Below, in pieces: positions 1 through 10,306 of a stretch of DNA of 64,000 nt; within the stretch, counting starts at the first letter, position 1; every line of letters begins with the position of its first letter. Position numbers and translations under genes: made by a program. The notes under the pieces were generated by a model. The model had not been told where the DNA came from. It made no database searches and saw nothing but the letters and a program-made list of their open reading frames with translations. Source of the stretch: Monoplex corrugatus (taxonomy: Eukaryota > Mollusca > Gastropoda > Littorinimorpha > Ranellidae); the NCBI GenBank assembly GCA_030674185.1, contig CM060307.1, positions 50,930,383-50,994,382 on the forward strand, written 5' to 3'.

Positions 1-264
1 CAGCCCGTTCATTTCCCTTAACTACAGCGATCCACGTGAGATTTTGTAAGTCGATACTGTTCATTGCTTTGTGCCATCCTGGGGGTCCCTACTCCATTTT
101 GCACTTTTTGAAGTAGATTCATCGGGTCAGTCAGGATGAAAGCTTGACTTTCTTTCATTTCCCGGGAACCCCCCCCCTCTCTCTCTCACACACACACACA
201 CACTCACACACACGAAGACGAAAATTATACAGAACCAACATACGTACAAAGAGAGATAACTCAC
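1..264. other. Intron sequence at the left edge
   Basis: This is the intron following the leftmost visible exon of the minus-strand transporter gene. It contains a short (CT)n(CA)n microsatellite at about 178-214. I see no other coding signal. Confidence 0.5.
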
Positions 265-404
265 TTGAATTCCTCTGTGCCAGCAGTGGGTGGCGAGTTG
301 TCGGGATTGATGAAAACGGTTAACAAGAGATTATAGATCATAGAACCAACGCCGAAGCCTGCTGACACCACGCCGTACATTGCCCCCGGGTGCTTGAATC
401 TGTG
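265..404 (-). CDS. Transporter exon 4
   Basis: It starts in phase 0 after the AG at 406-405 and reads HRFKHPGAMYGVVSAGFGV, then a helix and INPDN. The GTGAGT donor begins at 264, leaving two bases of a split codon. The next exon lies outside the window. Confidence 0.75.
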
Positions 405-2316
405 CTGAAAGTGAAAGAATTATGAATCTGTTTTCCTGTATTACTCTGAAACAGCGTTGATTGTCACAGTCTGTAACTCCTTCTTTTGATGTTGACAAAT
501 TGACCAAACATTTTTGTATTGTGTCAGTCTTCATAGATGGAAAAAGAATCATCACCCACTCACTCACTCACTCGTTCACTCACTGACTCCATCCATTAAT
601 CCATCCTTTCAACAACAACAACAACAACAGCAGCAGCAGCAACAAGAACAACAACAATATAATAATAATAATAACATTAACAATAATAATAACAATGATG
701 ATGACAATAATAATAATAATAATAACAACAATAATTGTAACAATAATTATCATCATTATCCCCACCACCATCATTTTTATTGTAGTTATCAATGTATTAT
801 TTTCATGTTATTATTATTATTATTATTCTTTTCATCATTGCATACCTTGTTTACAGCCGAGTAAGGAGAGGCGTAGTAGAGACCAAAGCCCACCCCGGGT
901 AGAATGCCATAGGTGAAGACTGTACCCCATACTGACACCTGTACTGTCCAGCAGCACAAAGCTCTGCTCACACTGACACCACACACACACACACACACAC
1001 ACAAAGAAACACAAATGTACACACCCCTCCACACACACAACCCCCCCCCAAAAAAAAACAGAACAAAACACACACACCCGGCCACAAACACACCCCACAA
1101 ACACACACCACACAAACACAACACACACACGCGCGCACACAAAACAGCAACAAAACACACACACGCACACGCACACAAACACACACACAACACACCACAC
1201 CACACCACGCACGCACACACATACACACACGCACAACACACACAAATACACACACACACACAAACAATACTCAAAAACACAAACACACACACACATACAA
1301 CACACACACACACATATACACACGCGCGCGCACGCGCGCAGAGAACACACACACAAACCAGAACAGAGCACAAACATACATACACACAAACACAACACAC
1401 ACAACATACACAAACACAGGCAAATATATACACACAAACACGGATAAACACACACACATACACAGACAAACACACACACACACACACAAACGCACACACA
1501 CACAACACAACACAGCACAGCACACCACACACGCACACACACACACACACACACGCACACCACACAACACACACAATACTCAAAAACACAAACACACACA
1601 CACACACACGCAGAGAACACACACACACACACACACACACAAAAACCAGAACAGAACACAAACATACATACACACAAACACAACACACATACACACACAC
1701 AGAACATACACAAAACAGACAAACACACACACACACAAACACAGACACACAAAAACACAGACAAACACACACACCACGCATACACACACAACTCACACCA
1801 CGCGCGCGCGCGAGCACACACACACACACACAACACACACACATCACACTCGTTAGCTAAGTTGGTTTGAGGGTCATGGTGATAGCACACGGATCGTGGG
1901 AACGACTGTCAGGCGGGCCATGTAGAATCATGGACTCAAGGTCTGATATTTTGGGTTCAAATCCCAATCTGCAACATTGAAACCTGACCTGTTGGCGGCG
2001 TCACCTAATGTGTGTTTTTCTTTTTTTAATTTTTTTTTAAAGGACCATTGCGCTCAAGGAGGTTACCTCTGTGCTCACCTTATTTTATTTTTCGTCCCAT
2101 TTTCTAACCAGAAGAAGAAGAAGAAGAAGCATTAAAACCGATTGGACCTATGTTATAACTGGTCTTTGTTACTCTACACATATAAATCAAGCATATTGAA
2201 AAAATAAATGAAAAAAAAGTAAAGGAAGCATATAAAGCAAAACGGAGGTCCTCTTGAAAAAAATCCAAACAAATCCCATACTCGTGAAAATAAAATAGAC
2301 AGACAGAGGAGAGAGG

Positions 2317-2382
<66 letters not shown>

Positions 2383-2433
2383 GAGAGAGAGAGTGAAGGA
2401 GGGAGAAAAAGAGAGAGACAGAGAGAGAGGGGG

Positions 2434-2499
<66 letters not shown>

Positions 2500-3433
2500 G
2501 ACACATACATAGATAGAGATAGACAGTACGAAAAGAAAGAGAGAAAGAAAGAAAAACAGTCACCCAAAGACCCACATAATCACGGTCAGTCCTAAAGCTC
2601 CAGTAGCCGCAGGCCCAAGGCGTCTGTCCAGGAGTCCAGCTAGAGGCATGACGAGAGAGGCAGTGACCAGACTACAGGCCAGGATGGCGGGGATGAACCA
2701 GGGCCTGTCCCCTTCCATACCTACCCGCTCCACCAGGTAAGACTCCACGTACATACCCAAGTTACCTGTCAACATGTCGTAGAAGTGAAATGAAAAGAAA
2801 CGAAACGAAATGTTATTTCCTAACGATGTAGATATTAGCCGACTTAAAGTATCTGCCGCCATTCGTCTCGTAGTTAACGTTTGCACAACAGAACATAGGA
2901 TACTGCTAAAGAGTGTAAAACAAACGAAACAAAATGACTGTCGATTGGTGTCAGTTTCAGTTTCAGTTTCTCAAGATGACGTTTCCGCGCTTGGAACGAA
3001 CTCCATATGCACTATAACGTCACAGGTGCCATGTGTGTGGTGATCATGGCACAAGGCTTAAGCCTGCACATAAACCCATGAGCTGGCCAGGTCCTGAGGC
3101 CCTACCTAGACTATGTTTTACCCAGTCTATATTTTGTACTGGTATTTTATCAGCCTACCGCTGGAATAATCTTGGTTACATGTAAATGACATGTGTATGT
3201 GTGTATCTTATTTTCAAAAAAGGAACATATATATAAAGTAAATAAATCAGTAATTAAAGGTCTGAATCACAACACAACTAGCTATTCTGTATAAACTCGT
3301 CTCACATGACAGAACCCCCACCCCCAGTCAGTGCCCAAATCCTCAGCTGTCTATCAACTAGACGAAGACAATACTTTCTGAATCATAGATACGTATGTAA
3401 GTGAGTGAGTTAGTAAGTAAGCAAATAAGCAAA

Positions 3434-3489
<56 letters not shown>

Positions 3490-6269
3490 TAAGTGAGTAC
3501 GTGAGTGAGTGAGTGAGTGAGTGAGTGAGTAAGAGAATAGGAAGTAAATAGGTGAATACATGAATACAAAATAAAGGAGTATGTAGATAAATAAAAGCTC
3601 CCGATTAGCGTCGGGAGCTTGGGAGGTGAGTGTCCCGAGAGTGGCGAGGCATTGGTGCTCTGGGTCCCATACGCACCCTCGTGGTATTTCTTGTTAATTT
3701 GATAGATTGCACTTAATTATGATGCTCCATGTGCCTGCACGTGACTGACGCTTTTTAGAAGAAGCATTTTGATAAAAGAATCTTTCATTTTCGAAAGGAA
3801 GAAATGTAGACCTAACTTAAAAACCGATGCACTCTACCAGGTAAGACTTCACATACATATCTTGGTTACCTGCACAGGTAGTAAAAAGATATAAAATGAT
3901 AAAGAATTTCTCACCTGCAAGGTCCAAAACATCGGGTACAATTTGGAAATCGGAATTTTTTTTAGGATCATCGCACTCAGGGAGGTTACCTTTATGTTCA
4001 TCTTTTCATCTTTTTTTTCTTCCCATTTCCTGCGCCACCTTAATGCCCACAGAAGTTGGCAGAGGTTTTTTTTTTCTTTTTTCTTTTTTTTGTACAATGT
4101 GATGATGATGATGTCGATGAGTATGATAATCATGATGCTATGGAGTTCCATCTAGGATTGAGACTGCGTGACAGGGCTGTACTCTACTCTTTCTATCATA
4201 ACATATCCTGGCGTCAACCAGGCCCGAGAGATACAGACGCGTGCAGTGCTGGTCAGAAGATTTGAGCAACACCCTCAATGACGCATCAGTGAAGTGGATG
4301 AGACTCGACTGTGTGATTCCGTCTTCCCAATGAGCCCATAGCACACCCAACTCTGGACAGGAGCCGCCAAGAGCCGGAAAATCCCAGAATGATTTTTGAA
4401 GGGACTGATGGGGATTCGGACCCACAACCTTCCTGTCCGTTGCGATAACCACTACATCGCACTTACACAAGTCAATATACGCTCCACTAACATCTGCCAG
4501 TAATTACTTAGCAGATTCCCTAAGCCTGCGCAAAACACTGTGGCCCTATACAACATTAAGCTCACGCCGCCAGAATGATTGAAGCATTAGATAGATTGAT
4601 ACAGAAGCATCGCCAAAATGTTCGTTATAGAGACTGATACAGAAGCATCGCTAAGATGTTCGTTGTAGAGATTGATACAGAAGCATCGCTAAGATGTTCG
4701 TTGTAGAGATTGATACAGGAACATCGCCAAAATGTTCGTTATAGAGACTGATACAGAAGCATCGCCAAAATGTTTGTTATAGAGACTGATACAGAAGCAT
4801 CGCTAAGATGTTCGTTGTAGAGATTGATACAGGAACATCGCCAAAATGTTCGTTATAGAGATTGATACAGGAACATCGCCAAAATGTTCTTTATAGAGAC
4901 TGACACAGAAACATCGCCAAAATGTTCGTTATAGAGACTGACACAGAAACATCGCCAAAATGTTCGTTATAGAGACCGATACAGAAGCATCGCCAGAATG
5001 TTCGTTATAACAAGCATCGCCAAAATGTGCGTAGGGATGTTCTAATATTTTTGCAGAACAAGAAGTCTTGTTTATCTTTTTTATGTTTTACAATGTTTTG
5101 TTTCAGAAGTGTATACCGTGGCCTGTACATTTACATTTCAACATATAAATTGTGACATCAGCCCAGAGTCTTTCCGTTCCATATTGTTCAAAGGACAGGA
5201 TTCCACATGCCTGACATTATGACTTAGATCCTGCAACCCTCCAGATTATTAAAAGAAATCAGTACATCTTTCCTAAATTTCCCTTCCTGATGAGGAGATA
5301 ATGCTCACATCTTTTCAGCCTTCTTCTCTTCCTCTTTTTCTTCCTGTTTTTTTCTTGTATTGTTGTTATTGTTGTTGCTCGGTGTTGTTATTGCTGCTGC
5401 TGTTGTTTTCTTTTCTTTTCTTCTTTTCTTCATCGTCCTTTCCTCCGTCCCCTCCGATTTGTCTTTGTTTTGCGATTCCAAGTCATATTTAATTATCTTG
5501 TTCAAACTTTGTAGATCATTTTCATTATTTAACCCTTTGACTCCTGCACCCTATCCACCATCAGCAAAAACTTAATCCTTTGACTTCTGCACCCTATCCA
5601 CCATCAGAAAAAACTTAACCCTTTGACTCCTGCACCCTATCCACAATCAGCAAAAACTTAACCCTTTGACTCCTCGATTAGGTGAGGGAGTCAAAGAGTT
5701 ACGTTTCTGCTTTGCTTGCATAGTTGACAATCAGGATGCTGGTGGACAGGATGCAGGTGTCAAAGGATTAATTTGACAAAATTAATCAAGATGTAAAACC
5801 CGATACAGAAGCTTTTGATAAAGTATTTGCTGATGACCAAAGGGTTATGAACTACGACGAAGCACGACTGCAAAAACATACAAACATTGAAACAGCAGCT
5901 GTGCAAACTTAAGCATGAAAATGAGTGCCAGCAAAACGAGGGCCCCAGTAGCTCAGTTGGTTTGAGCGTCGGATTCACATGCTATTGGTTGTGGGTTCGA
6001 ATCCCGGGGTGTGCTACATTAAAACTGGCGTTCTCAGTGTCCCATCTTAACATCATTGTTGTGCTGGTGGAGTCAGTTATAGGATTAGATAGATTCCAGT
6101 TCCCCCACTCCTCTGGGATGGTTATCCCCGTCGGCCATATCACCTGAGGTGGGTGGCGACGTAAAAAATCAATCAGTCAATCAATTAATCAATCAGTCAG
6201 TCAATCAATCAATCAGTCAACCAATCAATCAATCAACCAATCAATCAACCAACCAATCAATCAACCAAC

Positions 6270-6310
<41 letters not shown>

Positions 6311-8094
6311 GCCAGTGAAACAGAGGTTATGTTAGTAGGTCGAACACCTGACAAGCTGGACACCAAAATCATTTTCAGTTTCTCAAGATGACGTCTCCGC
6401 GCTCGGAACGAATTCCATATGCACTAAACGTCACAGGTGCCATGTGCATGGTGATCATGGCACAAGCCTTAAGCCTGCACATAAACCCATGAGCTGGCCA
6501 GGTCCTATATAACCTACGTTTTACCTAGCCTACATTTTTTTTGTAGTATTGTATCAATCTAGGTATTTCCGAATTTCAGAATTTGGATACTTGGGAAGCT
6601 CAATCACTGAAGAGTGTAAAACAGACAGAAATTGACACCTGAGTTTAAAAGCATAACCTACAAGCTTTAAGCCCACTTGAAACATCTTGCCATCTTTACT
6701 GAAACTAAAGCAGGGCTTATTAGCATAATCTACTGTATGTATCCAGACTGACGTGTCAATGTCAGAGGTACATTTTTAAATAAAACCCTTGAGAACAAGA
6801 TCACAACTTGCGAGATGAGATGTCTTAGGAGAACAGCAGACAAGAGTAGAAGAAAGGATTAGAAACGTTGATGGTTGGAATAACATGTGCCAACCATTAC
6901 ACCGGACAACACCAAAATTCAAACAAGAGAGTTTAATATGGTCTGGAGTCGCAAAACAAAGACAAATGGGAGGGGACGGAGGAAAGGACGATGAAGAAAA
7001 GAAGAAAAGAAAAGAGCAGCAGCAGCAGCAGCAGCAACACTGAACAACAACAATAACAACGATATAAGAAAACAAAAACAAAAACAAAACAAAAAAACAC
7101 AGGAACAAAAAGTGAGAATCAGAAGAAGAGAAGAAGGCTGAAAAGATGTGAGCATTATCTCCTCATCAGGAAGGGAAATTTAGGAAAGATGTATTAATTT
7201 GTTTTAATAATCTGGAGGGTTGCGGGATCTGAGTCATAATGTCAGGCATGTGGAATCCTGTCTTTTGAGCAACATGGAACGGAAAGACTCTGGGCACAGA
7301 AAATCAAATGGTCTGGCAACTGACCAGGATGCAAATTAAAACCAGCCAGCCCTCCCAGCTTACATCCCTTAAGCTTCATGGCCTCAGAAAGACCACAGTA
7401 GCACTGGAAGCATGGAATGTCAGACGCACACCATATCAATAGCAAATATAGACGAGTTTATACAGAATAGCTAGTTGTGTTGTGTTTCAGACCTTAATTA
7501 TTTATTTATTTACTTTACGTATATGTTCCTTTTTTGAAAATAAGATACACAGATACACGTCATTTACATGTACCCTAGATTATTCCAGTGATGGGATGAT
7601 ACAATACCAGTATAAAATATAGACTAGGTAAAACATAGTCTAGGTAGGGTCTCAGGACAAGGCCAGCTCATAGGTTTATGTGCAGGTTTAAGGCTTGTGC
7701 CATGATCACCATACACATGGCACCTGTGACGTTATAGTGCATATGGAATTCGTTCCGAGCGCTGAGACGTCGTCTTGAGAAACAGAAACTGAAACTGAAA
7801 CTCAACAGCAAGACTTTGCTCAGGCTTCCCTTCAAGCTGCTAACTGTCAGTTTCATCACAGGTGACGCTTCTTGGTGGTGGACGGACAAACACACATACA
7901 GACACATACACACAAACACACACACCAAACACACACACATACAGACAGACAGACAGACAGACACACACACACACACACCAAACACACACACACATACCTA
8001 GGATCAGAAAGTGGCTACCAATGAATAGCGTGGACAGACCTCCCAGTATACATGCAACTTTACGTGCAGTCTCCCCACACGTGGCTTCCAGCAT
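265..8094 (-). CDS. Major-facilitator transporter, oxalate/formate-monocarboxylate-like, 5' half (four exons, partial)
   Basis: This is a gene model joined on the minus strand from exons 8094-7998, 2765-2564, 963-846 and 404-265; the remaining exons lie left of the window. The product would be a multi-pass plasma-membrane carrier of small carboxylates or similar solutes. The joined product starts MLEATCGETARKVACIL and continues through a first membrane helix, GNLGMYVESYL, a second helix, the loop GLLDRRLGP (the G-x-x-D-R-x-x-G signature between helices 2 and 3), YGILPGVGFGLYYASP, AGFGVGSMIYN and the INPDN motif seen in oxalate/formate antiporter-like proteins. All three junctions keep phase (1, 2, 0). 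Intron 1 is about 5.2 kb and full of repeats. The substrate is unknown, and the family call rests on motif recognition. Confidence 0.72.
405..845. repeat. Transporter intron with CAA/AAT trinucleotide tract
   Basis: Positions 612-840 are imperfect (CAA)n, (CAG)n and (AAT)n. Polyglutamine/asparagine reading frames here are by-products of the repeat. No other feature is seen. Confidence 0.8.
846..963 (-). CDS. Transporter exon 3
   Basis: It encodes the end of helix 3 and helix 4 (YGILPGVGFGLYYASP, SAVNK). The donor is GTATGC at 845. Two acceptors fit the required phase: AG at 965-964 (start 963) or AG at 974-973 (start 972), differing by three residues. The upstream intron is a long CA tract. 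Confidence 0.72.
975..1845. repeat. Long degenerate (CA)n microsatellite, about 870 bp
   Basis: The sequence is almost purely CA with interruptions (CACG, CAAACA, ATACA). Because it is period-2 it is open in several frames on both strands (His/Thr or Cys/Val), which is not coding. It lies within the transporter intron. Confidence 0.95.
1848..2110 (+). repeat. tRNA-derived SINE fragment plus inverted tail of another SINE
   Basis: GTTAGCTAAGTTGGTTTGAG resembles an A box and GGGTTCAAATCCC a B box, as in the better copy at 5942. Positions 2040-2105 (around GGAGGTTACCTCTGTGC) are the reverse complement of the tail of the composite SINE at 18368-18860. Confidence 0.5.
2318..2500. repeat. (GA)n microsatellite
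   Basis: This is about 170 bp of GA repeats with a few GGA interruptions, next to transporter exon 2. Confidence 0.95.
2564..2765 (-). CDS. Transporter exon 2
   Basis: This exon carries GMYVESYLVERVG, helix 2 (WFIPAILACSLVTASLVM), the GLLDRRLGP loop motif and the start of helix 3. The acceptor is GACAG at 2767-2766 and the donor GTGACT at 2563. It begins with two bases completing the split Gly codon and ends in phase 2. Confidence 0.75.
2945..3300 (+). repeat. Dispersed repeat family A, full-length type (about 355 bp)
   Basis: It begins with TCAGTTTCAGTTTCTCAAGA, has the core CCATATGCACTATAACG, and then AAGCCTGCACATAAACCCAT. An inverted copy at 7455-7805 matches almost end to end. Shorter copies are at 6362, 13790, 25020, 55985 and 63140. 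No coding capacity; class unknown, probably a SINE. Confidence 0.75.
3400..3535. repeat. (AAGT)n / (GAGT)n microsatellite
   Basis: Roughly 30 tetranucleotide units, lying in transporter intron 1. Confidence 0.93.
3600..3705 (+). repeat. Solo copy of the repeat that flanks 46190-46890
   Basis: The segment GGAGGTGAGTGTCCCGAGAG through GTATTTCTTGTTAA matches the two direct repeats at about 46190 and 46807. It may be a solo terminal repeat. Confidence 0.5.
3826..3875 (-). pseudogene. Partial copy of the start of transporter exon 2
   Basis: On the minus strand an AG acceptor (CTGTGCAG) is followed by codons reading N-Q-D-M-Y-V-K-S-Y-L-V-E. This parallels N-L-G-M-Y-V-E-S-Y-L-V-E of exon 2, with the same splice phase. 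The frame stops within about six codons. It lies about 1.07 kb upstream of the real exon in the same orientation, so it is a duplicated exon start, probably non-functional. Confidence 0.55.
3955..4475 (-). repeat. tRNA-derived composite SINE, about 500 bp (copy 1)
   Basis: Read on the minus strand it has a tRNA-like head (GTAGTGGTTATCGCAAC; B box GGGTCCGAATCCCC), a body with TGCTCAAATCTTCTGACCAG, an ATC-rich linker, and a tail with GAGGGAGGTTACC reversed. It is colinear with the plus-strand copy at 18368-18860. Confidence 0.75.
4465..4615 (+). repeat. Dispersed repeat family E fragment
   Basis: ATACGCTCCACTAACATCTG ... CCTAAGCCTGCGCAAAAC resembles segments at 13445-13660, 20815-21010 and 26970-27140. 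Non-coding. Confidence 0.5.
4578..5035 (+). repeat. 38-bp minisatellite, about 11-12 copies
   Basis: The unit is AGAGACTGATACAGAAGCAT followed by CGCCAAAATGTTCGTTAT. Copies start every 38 bp (4629, 4667, 4705 and so on). Two subtypes alternate (CCAAAATG versus CTAAGATG), suggesting a higher-order pattern. Confidence 0.95.
5160..5515 (+). repeat. Arm of an inverted duplication (partner 6930-7300)
   Basis: It contains CTGATGAGGAGATAATGCTC, a pyrimidine-rich stretch and CCTCCGTCCCCTCCGATTTG. The reverse complement of the same content lies at 6930-7300. The arms differ mainly in microsatellite length. Confidence 0.75.
5529..5771. mobile_element. Short inverted-repeat element with TTAA ends (piggyBac-like MITE)
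   Basis: The left end is TTAACCCTTTGACTCC, repeated four times every 43 bp. The right end is inverted (GGTGTCAAAGGATTAA). TTAA flanks and CCCTTT termini fit non-autonomous piggyBac-type elements. Related copies are at 23675-23855 and 33990-34058. No coding. Confidence 0.55.
5942..6170 (+). repeat. tRNA-derived SINE (family D)
   Basis: There is a clear tRNA-like head: A box TAGCTCAGTTGG and B box GGGTTCGAATCCC 31 bp later. The body ends CACCTGAGGTGGGTGGCGAC and runs into an (AATC)n tail. The anticodon region is not a credible tRNA, so I read it as a SINE. Confidence 0.7.
6165..6308. repeat. (CAAT)n microsatellite tail of the SINE
   Basis: Tetranucleotide CAAT/CAGT/CAAC repeats immediately after the family D SINE, consistent with a tail expansion. 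Confidence 0.9.
6362..6560 (+). repeat. Dispersed repeat family A, shorter copy
   Basis: It matches 2945-3140 (TTTCTCAAGATGACGTCTCC, AAGCCTGCACATAAACCCAT) with a diverged 3' end. Confidence 0.7.
6565..6905 (+). pseudogene. LINE reverse-transcriptase C-terminal remnant
   Basis: The frame fragments EFGYLGSSITEECKTDR and TLENKITTCEMRCLRRTADK resemble the post-polymerase region of RTE-like LINEs (F-x-Y-L-G-S; E-M-R-C-x-R-R). It is riddled with stops and shifts and truncated by the inverted repeat at 6930. Confidence 0.55.
6930..7300 (-). repeat. Second arm of the inverted duplication (partner 5160-5515)
   Basis: It is the reverse complement of the 5160-5515 content, including GAGCATTATCTCCTCATCAG and GGAATCCTGTCTTTTGAGCA, with its own (CAG)n expansion at 7018-7036. 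Confidence 0.75.
7300..7445 (+). pseudogene. Possible LINE endonuclease start fragment
   Basis: The frame around 7385-7430 reads K-T-T-V-A-L-E-A-W-N-V-R-R, resembling the A-T-W-N-V-R-T start of APE-type endonucleases in RTE-like LINEs. It is very short and the call is weak. Confidence 0.3.
7455..7805 (-). repeat. Dispersed repeat family A, inverted full-length copy
   Basis: This is the reverse complement of 2945-3300 along its whole length. The two copies form an outer inverted repeat around the inner pair 5160-5515/6930-7300. Confidence 0.75.
7875..7995. repeat. (CA)n with (CAGA)n
   Basis: CA repeat with five CAGA units at about 7943-7962, immediately downstream of transporter exon 1. Confidence 0.9.
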
Positions 8095-8107
8095 CTTCTT
8101 CACAAAC
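7998..8107 (-). CDS. Transporter exon 1 (start codon at 8094)
   Basis: The exon ends at a GTATGT donor (7997-7996) in phase 1. The start chosen is the ATG at 8094-8092, which has A at -3 and precedes a first membrane helix (about residues 14-32). The frame stays open upstream to an AG at 8109-8108, so this could instead be an internal exon starting at 8107. It is squeezed between two CA microsatellites. Confidence 0.62.
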
Positions 8108-8115
8108 CTAGTCAC

Positions 8116-8360
<245 letters not shown>

Positions 8361-8374
8361 TTTTTTGTTTTGTT

Positions 8375-8432
8375 TTTGTCTAAAACAACTTTAGTGATTA
8401 GACATTATATCAAAGACCAACACACACACACA
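8375..8432 (+). mobile_element. Solo 3' end of an I-like LINE
   Basis: GTCTAAAACAACTTTAGTGA ... TCAAAGACC followed by (CA)n matches the 3' end of the neighbouring LINE at 13090-13160. It is a remnant of an earlier copy that lies head-to-tail with the large LINE. Confidence 0.65.
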
Positions 8433-8815
8433 CACTGTAAGACAGCCATTGAAAAATCAAAAGAAGAGCTGACACATGAATCTGACTGTGTTGTTCTACA
8501 TGTGGGGATTACAGATTTAAAAACAAAGGAGCCCACTGAATGTAGCACAAACCTAGAAATATGTGTGAAAATCATCAACACACAATTTCCGAAAGCTAAG
8601 GTAGTGGTCAGTCAGGCCGCTCCTGTGAGGGACAAACACCTAAACGTTAAAAGAGAGCTTCTTAATGCCCTGACAAAAGCGCGACTCCTAAAAGCAGCAA
8701 GTGTCAACTACGTCAACAATGATAATCTTCAAACTATCAGTCACACTCAAGTCAGCCAGGACGACGTCCATCCAACCACCAGAGAGGGGCGAGCGTTCTG
8801 GCCAGAAACTTAGGG
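8433..8815 (+). pseudogene. LINE ORF1 C-terminal remnant, SGNH-hydrolase-like
   Basis: The segment reads SDCVVLHVGITDLKTKEPTE ... FPKAKVVVSQAAPV ... LKAASVNYVNNDNL ... SQDDVHPTTREG. The V-L-H-V-G-x-x-D-L-K block, V-V-S-Q-A-x-P and the D-x-V-H block match the SGNH (GDSL-esterase-like) domain found in ORF1 of several LINE groups. The N-terminal Ser block is missing because of 5' truncation. The expected function is RNA/lipid-associated; no activity is implied. Confidence 0.6.
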
Positions 8816-9104
8816 AGGCAAATCCATCAGCTTTTCTGGGAAAAACCGAGGAGGAGATCAAACCGGCAACGACATCAACAAAGACCCGGCTTCCACTCTC
8901 AGTTTTTCTTCTCTCCCTGGTCATTTTAGATTCAGCCCAGATTCAGTTCCTCTTCGTTCAGCTCTCAGCTATATTGTTTTACTTAATTATTTACTTGTTT
9001 ACCTACTTCATTTTTATGCTATTTGTACCTTTTGATTCCAAGTTAAATGAATATTTAATTATCTAAACTTACCATATTGTTCTAAAGTTTATCAACCGTT
9101 CCTC
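8816..9104 (+). other. Spacer between LINE ORF1 and ORF2
   Basis: This AT-rich stretch has no recognised domain. The tract 8985-9062 is T-rich and gives a hydrophobic frame that I do not consider real. Confidence 0.5.
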
Positions 9105-10306
9105 ATGAAGACGTGTGTAGTAAGTGATATCAACATTTTTCAGTGGAACACTCGTTCCATTGTTAAAAACATCTCATATTTGAGTAACTATCTCTCTTCT
9201 AAAAACGTTCATGTCATGCTTCTACAGTCGCTGAATACCATCAAAACCAAATTACCTAAAATATCCGGTTTTTATTATCCACCAATATGTGACTCTGTAA
9301 ATGACGGTGGCCGTATACAAACAGCTATATATGTTCGTGAAGGACTGAACTATTGTGAACGAACATCGCCAGTACCAAAATCTACCGCATTTATTTCATC
9401 ATGTGCAATCATTATAAAATTTTCCTCATCGTTAGTTGTGAATATGGCCTCTGTATACTTTACCAAGAGGCCCATACTCTGTGAACACTGAATGGTTAAG
9501 ACACTTTCAAGATCAGGACGACAAGTGGATAATTGGCACATGCCCCATTTTGGGAAAAGTATTGTACAAACATAACAAGCAACAGGTTGATCGAAAATAT
9601 TGTAGATTCCAATTTATATTTACTTAACAACGGACACGTTACACGGATCCCCGATATACCAACCCACAGACCCACAGCTATCGACCTCACTTTAATCTCA
9701 CCATCCCTAGCCCCAAACGCCACGTGGCAAACAGAGGATGACTTGTTGGGATCAGATCACATCCCCATACGTCTTACCCTAAACCATACTACTGAAATAG
9801 ACGGCATACCACAAGATAGTTTACCCAAGTTTAATTATAAAAACGCAGACTGGATCAGTTTTAAGGCAATCCTTGAAAAGACAAGAACAGATCTATCTGA
9901 AGCAATGAACATAAACGACATGTACGAAGTTTTCTGTAACTCACTGTTAAGAGCTGCTAACATTTCAATTCCAAAACTTACAGTGTCGAAAATAGGAAAA
10001 CATCATGGAAATGTCTGGTGGAATGAGGATTGTCAAAAGGCAGTGAACGAAAAGAAAGAAAAATACAAAATCTATTTAGCAAACAGGTCACCTGAAAATC
10101 ATACAGCGATGAAAAGTGCCAACATTAAGTGTAACAGAATCATAGAGCAAGCCAAAGAACAACACTGGACGTCTTTTTGTAAATGTGAAGTAAATGACCA
10201 CAAAGACATGATAAACATTTGGGAAAAACTAAAATTAATGAAAAACGGGATTAAGTTGCCATCAATTCCAGTAAAGCTAGAAAATAACCCTTTTCCTAGC
10301 TCATAG
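9105..10306 (+). pseudogene. LINE ORF2 endonuclease (frameshifted)
   Basis: It starts near MKTCVVSDINIFQWNTRS. Motifs include Q-W-N-x-R-S, YYPPICDS and YVREGLNY. The frame shifts near 9470, passes through P-R-G-P-Y-S-V-N-T-E-W, and shifts again near 9530 into HAPFWEKYCTN. The G-D-F-N motif expected between W-I-I-G and HAPFW has been deleted, while GSDHIPIRL is retained. The endonuclease is therefore inactive. It then continues to the linker before the RT. Confidence 0.8.

Noticed and set aside
514..864. Poly-Gln/Asn protein
   Set aside because: It is a translation of CAA/AAT repeats inside a transporter intron, with no homology or splice support.
789..1890. Long Cys/Val-rich and His/Thr-rich frames of 300-350 codons
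   Set aside because: They are translations of the (CA)n microsatellite, open in several frames on both strands at once. Only the small transporter exon at 846-963 inside this span is real.
3849..4151. A minus-strand frame ending in a GTGAGA donor-like site (near 3916)
   Set aside because: It lies mainly in the tail of a composite SINE and lacks any transporter similarity, so I did not make it an exon.
4578..5035. 38-bp repeats, CRISPR-like at first glance
   Set aside because: Direct tandem minisatellite without spacers.
5942..6018. Functional tRNA gene
   Set aside because: A and B boxes are good but the arms do not pair into a proper cloverleaf, and the sequence continues into a SINE body.
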